From Candidatus Rokuibacteriota bacterium (lineage in GTDB: Bacteria; Methylomirabilota; Methylomirabilia; Rokubacteriales; CSP1-6): DNA of 35,633 nt. Each line of letters begins with the position of its first letter. Within the stretch, counting starts at the first letter, position 1. Position numbers and translations under genes: made by a program. The notes under the pieces were generated by a model that saw nothing but the letters and a program-made list of their open reading frames with translations, was not told the DNA's origin and ran no database searches. The stretch spans positions 1 through 35,633 of the forward strand of contig JACPCF010000113.1 in NCBI GenBank assembly GCA_016179965.1, in the 5' to 3' direction. Shown in pieces: positions 33,216 to 35,633 of the stretch.

Positions 33216-33794
33216 ATGCGCGTCGGCCCCTTCGTGCCGCCCGTGGCCTGGATGGGAGTCATCTTCTGGCTCTCCACCGGCAGCTTCAGCGCCGAGGAGA
33301 CCGGCGGCTGGATTCTCCCGCTCCTCAAAGCGCTCTTGCCGTGGGCGACCCCGCCCCAGCTGGAGTTCATCCACTGGCTCGGGCGCAAGACGGGCCACGT
33401 GGCGGAGTACGCCCTCCTCGCGTGGCTCTGGCATCGCGCCTTCGCTCAACGGGGCGGCGCCGCGCGGCCGCTCCCGGCGTTCGCGCTGACCGTCGGCTAT
33501 GCGATCTTCGACGAGCTCCACCAGGGATGGACCGGCAGCCGCGGCGCCAGCGCGCTTGACGTCGTCCTGGACGCCGTGGGCGGCGGCGGCGCGCTGACGC
33601 TGATCCGCCTGGGCTGGCTCCGGACAGTGGAGCGGCTCACGGGCGGTCTTCTCTGGTTCGCGGCGGCGGGAGGGTCGGTGCTGCTCCTCGTCAACCTCGC
33701 GGCGGGAGCGCCCTTACGCTGGCTTTGGGGCAGCGCGCCGCTCGCGTGGCTCGCGCTCTGGGCGTGGAGACGCCGGCGCCGCCTTGACAGGTAA
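33216..33794 (+). CDS. VanZ-like membrane protein
   Basis: 192 aa with about five membrane helices. VanZ-family signature: FIHWLGRKTGHVAEYALLAWLWHRAF, then FALTVGYAIFDELHQGWTGSRGASALDVVLDAVGG. VanZ of enterococci gives low-level teicoplanin resistance; the wider family is of unknown function in the envelope. The C-terminal third (LTGGLLWFAAAGGSVLLLVNL) adds two helices not typical of VanZ. The ATG has AGAGG directly against it, so the message may be leaderless or near-leaderless. Confidence 0.85.
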   Translation: MRVGPFVPPVAWMGVIFWLSTGSFSAEETGGWILPLLKALLPWATPPQLEFIHWLGRKTGHVAEYALLAWLWHRAFAQRGGAARPLPAFALTVGYAIFDELHQGWTGSRGASALDVVLDAVGGGGALTLIRLGWLRTVERLTGGLLWFAAAGGSVLLLVNLAAGAPLRWLWGSAPLAWLALWAWRRRRRLDR

Positions 33795-33797
33795 AAT

Positions 33798-33878
33798 ATG
33801 GTCATCCTTGCCGCCGTCCTCTTGGCCCTCGTCGTCGCCCTCGTGATCTACTACTTCTATCGGGCCTTCACGCAATAG
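33798..33878 (+). CDS. 26-residue single-helix membrane peptide
   Basis: MVILAAVLLALVVALVIYYF and then YRAFTQ: one transmembrane helix followed by a short polar end. It lies 3 bases after the vanZ-like stop and 2 bases before the transporter ATG, which is tight operon spacing. ACAGG lies 7 bases before the ATG. It may be a small subunit or stabiliser of the following transporter; that is inference. The lack of any other use for the 86 bases between the two genes supports a real gene. Confidence 0.55.
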   Translation: MVILAAVLLALVVALVIYYFYRAFTQ

Positions 33879-33880
33879 GC

Positions 33881-35332
33881 ATGGAGCCGCTTCCCGCCTG
33901 GGGCACGGGCGATCTCCCCGAGCCGCCGCCGGCGCCGTGGCGGAACGCCGCGCGCGTGATCGGGTCCGGCGCCATCCTGCTCGCGTTTTCCCTCGGCGCC
34001 GGAGAGTGGCTCCTCGGCCCCGCCGCCACCGCGCGGTACGGCGCCGCGATCCTGTGGATCGCCACCGCCTCTATCGTGCTCCAGGCTTTCCTGACCACCG
34101 AGATGGCGCGCTACACCCTCTACACGGGGGAGCCGATTTTCACCGGCTTCATGCGGACGGCGCCCGGACCGGCATTCTGGGGGTGGATCTACGCGGGGCT
34201 CCACCTCCTCCAGATCGGCTGGCCGGGCTGGGCGCTCGCGGCTGCCACGGCGATCGCCGCCCTCTTTGTGGGCCGCGTCCCCGACGAGGGGGACCGGGTG
34301 GTGGTGCTCTACGTCGGCTACCTCACGTTCCTGGTTTCGATCCTCCTCGTGCTCCTCGGCGAGAGGGTGGAGAAAACTCTCGAGTACGCCGAGCGGCTCA
34401 TGATCGGCTGGGTCCTCGCCTTTCTGCTCCTCGCCGGCCTCTTCCTCGCTCCCGCGGAGGTGTGGTCCACGGTCGGACTCGGATTCATCGCCCCGCTCCT
34501 GGGCGCGCGCCTCTTTCCGACGGACGTCGATTGGTTCCTCCTCGCGGGGTTCGCCGCCTACTCGGGTTGGGGAGGCACCAACGCCACGCTGACGTACTGG
34601 ATCCGCGACAAGGGCTTCGGGATGGGCGGGACCGTCGGCTACGCGCCGGCGACCATGGGGAGGCAGAAGGTGCTGGTGTCCCAGGCCGGCATCGTGTTTC
34701 CGCCCTCGGAGGACAACCGGCGACGCTGGCGCGGGTGGTGGCGCTATCTGACGGTCGAGCAATGGTGGATCTGGGCTCCGGGATCGCTGGTCGCGATGGC
34801 GTTGCCCGCGCTGATCGCCATCGCCTTCATCCCGCCGGGGACCGTCCTGGGTGGCTACGGCATCGGGGCCCATCTCGCCGGGGCGCTCGCCGAGCGCTAC
34901 GGACCCGTCCTGTGGGGGCTGACCCTTCTGACAGGCTTCTGGATTCTCTTCTCGACCCAGCTCGCCAATGCGGGGGGATTCGCCTCGGTGACCTTCGAGA
35001 TCCTCTGGACGGCGAGCGGCAGGCTGCGGGGATGGCGCGGCGGCGACGGGCGGGCGGTGTTTTACGGGGCGCTTCTGGTCTTCACTCTCTGGGGATGCGC
35101 CGCGATCGCCCTCGCCGACCCGCTGACCCTGATCCTGATCGGCGCCAACGTCGCGGGGGCGAACCTCGCCATCGTGTCGGCCCACACCCTGGTGGTAAAC
35201 CGGAAATTCCTGCCGCGCGAGCTGCGCCCGCCCCTCTGGCGCGAGATCGGCCTGGCGCTCTCGGCCCTCTTCTTCCTCGCCCTCGCCCTCCTCGCCCTGC
35301 TCCAGCGCATCGGATCCGCCCCCTCAGGGTGA
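33881..35332 (+). CDS. Nramp-related membrane transporter
   Basis: 483 aa, about 11-12 membrane helices. The first helix reads IGSGAILLAFSLGAGEWLLGP; Nramp metal transporters have a DPGN motif in helix 1, which is replaced here by GAGE. Other features are LTTEMARYTLYTGEPIFTGF in helix 3 and FSTQLANAGGFASVTFEILW in the helix 8 region. The general plan follows the Nramp/APC fold, but key metal ligands are absent, so the substrate may not be Mn2+ or Fe2+. It is the last gene of the vanZ - small peptide - transporter operon and ends at a shared terminator. Confidence 0.7.
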   Translation: MEPLPAWGTGDLPEPPPAPWRNAARVIGSGAILLAFSLGAGEWLLGPAATARYGAAILWIATASIVLQAFLTTEMARYTLYTGEPIFTGFMRTAPGPAFWGWIYAGLHLLQIGWPGWALAAATAIAALFVGRVPDEGDRVVVLYVGYLTFLVSILLVLLGERVEKTLEYAERLMIGWVLAFLLLAGLFLAPAEVWSTVGLGFIAPLLGARLFPTDVDWFLLAGFAAYSGWGGTNATLTYWIRDKGFGMGGTVGYAPATMGRQKVLVSQAGIVFPPSEDNRRRWRGWWRYLTVEQWWIWAPGSLVAMALPALIAIAFIPPGTVLGGYGIGAHLAGALAERYGPVLWGLTLLTGFWILFSTQLANAGGFASVTFEILWTASGRLRGWRGGDGRAVFYGALLVFTLWGCAAIALADPLTLILIGANVAGANLAIVSAHTLVVNRKFLPRELRPPLWREIGLALSALFFLALALLALLQRIGSAPSG

Positions 35333-35364
35333 GGGGGGAGAGGAGAAGAGGTGAGGGGAAGGAA

Positions 35365-35394
35365 AAAGGGCCGGGAGGAACGCCCCGGCCCTTT
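35365..35394. terminator. Bidirectional intrinsic terminator
   Basis: GGGCCGGG (35368-35375) pairs with CCCGGCCC (35384-35391), flanked by AAAAA and TTT, so it can stop both the plus-strand transporter transcript and the convergent minus-strand gene. Confidence 0.8.
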
Positions 35395-35410
35395 CCGCGT
35401 CCCGATCGGA

Positions 35411-35633
35411 CTATTTGCCGTCCCTGATGCCAAGCCACACTCCCACGATCTGCTCGGAGGAGAGCGCCTTGAAGTCCACCCGCTTGTTGACCCCGTAGAG
35501 ATCCATCTGCTGGTAGAGCGGGATCGCCGGCGCCTCGTCCATGAAGATCCGGAGGGCCTTGGCGTAGCGGTCCAGGCGGACCTTGGGATCCATGGTCACC
35601 TTGGCGTCATCAATGAGCCCGTCGAAGTCAGCG
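35411..35633 (-). CDS. Peptide-type ABC transporter substrate-binding protein, C-terminal end only
   Basis: 74 codons, open at the right edge. ADFDGLIDDAKVTMDPKVRLDRYAKALRIFMDEAPAIPLYQQMDLYGVNKRV is the characteristic last part of family-5 extracellular solute-binding proteins (DppA/OppA-like): a helix ending in P-x-I-P-L-Y-x-x-x and then the V-N-K-R-V strand. The protein would be secreted or lipid-anchored and would feed a peptide, nickel or similar ABC importer. Signal peptide and most of the gene lie beyond the window. An apparent GTG start at 35599 is internal. Confidence 0.8.
   Translation of the reverse strand, partial: ADFDGLIDDAKVTMDPKVRLDRYAKALRIFMDEAPAIPLYQQMDLYGVNKRVDFKALSSEQIVGVWLGIRDGK

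Overview
This window is a high-GC bacterial chromosome segment packed with short-spaced operons. The gene content (rpsF-ssb-rpsR-rplI-dnaB, groESL with CIRCE, an archaeal-type LeuC, an F420/PPOX-type flavoprotein, selenoproteins, a KimA-like transporter, a TgpA/DUF58/MoxR block) fits an uncultured soil or subsurface lineage such as Candidatus Rokubacteria/Methylomirabilota. That placement is an inference from style and content, not a measured phylogeny.

Layout. 1-2142: a divergent pair, leuC (minus, cut by the left edge) and a conserved protein of unknown function (plus). 2139-4205: a cold-shock block, cspA - DEAD-box helicase - cspA. Each csp gene has its own promoter and a long leader that folds into the same series of hairpins; the first hairpin looks like an intrinsic terminator. 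4206-4595: a gene-free convergent gap carrying a degenerate piece of the 3' end of 16S rRNA. 4596-4901: a secreted ComEA-like protein. 4955-5899: a toxin-antitoxin module with a broken toxin, bracketed by a perfect 25-bp direct repeat. 5994-7314: a selenocysteine-containing AhpD-like protein and a polysaccharide deacetylase. 7397-8089: a tandem PilZ protein. 8253-11791: a minus-strand operon (MFS exporter, unknown helical protein, a second Sec-containing AhpD-like protein, PPOX flavoprotein, HNH nuclease, DCC thiol protein). 11916-14269: divergent AlkA and PEP-mutase/isocitrate-lyase-like genes, then a crotonase cut short by a MITE-like inverted-repeat element.

14302-22022 (minus) is one long transcription unit: niaR - rpsF - ssb - rpsR - rplI - dnaB - kimA-like. 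dnaB carries two LAGLIDADG inteins, at the P-loop and at the DLRE/SG site, and also appears to lack about 33 codons between the P-loop and Walker B, with a frame change. 22091-24217: groES-groEL with CIRCE inside a near-consensus promoter and an intrinsic terminator. 24272-25249: a glyoxylate/hydroxypyruvate reductase-type dehydrogenase. 25239-29405 (minus): moxR - DUF58 - tgpA (transglutaminase). 29585-33130 (minus): mrfA-mrfB helicase/nuclease repair pair. 33216-35332 (plus): VanZ-like protein, a 26-residue membrane peptide and an Nramp-related transporter. 35411 to the right edge: the C-terminus of a peptide-type ABC substrate-binding protein.

The best candidates for something undescribed are the duplicated csp leader RNA, the stray 16S 3'-end sequence beside it, the repeat-bracketed TA cassette, and the two Sec AhpD-like genes whose SECIS hairpins sit at the same distance from UGA. 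All coordinates and foldings were read by eye; no alignment, folding or database search was run.
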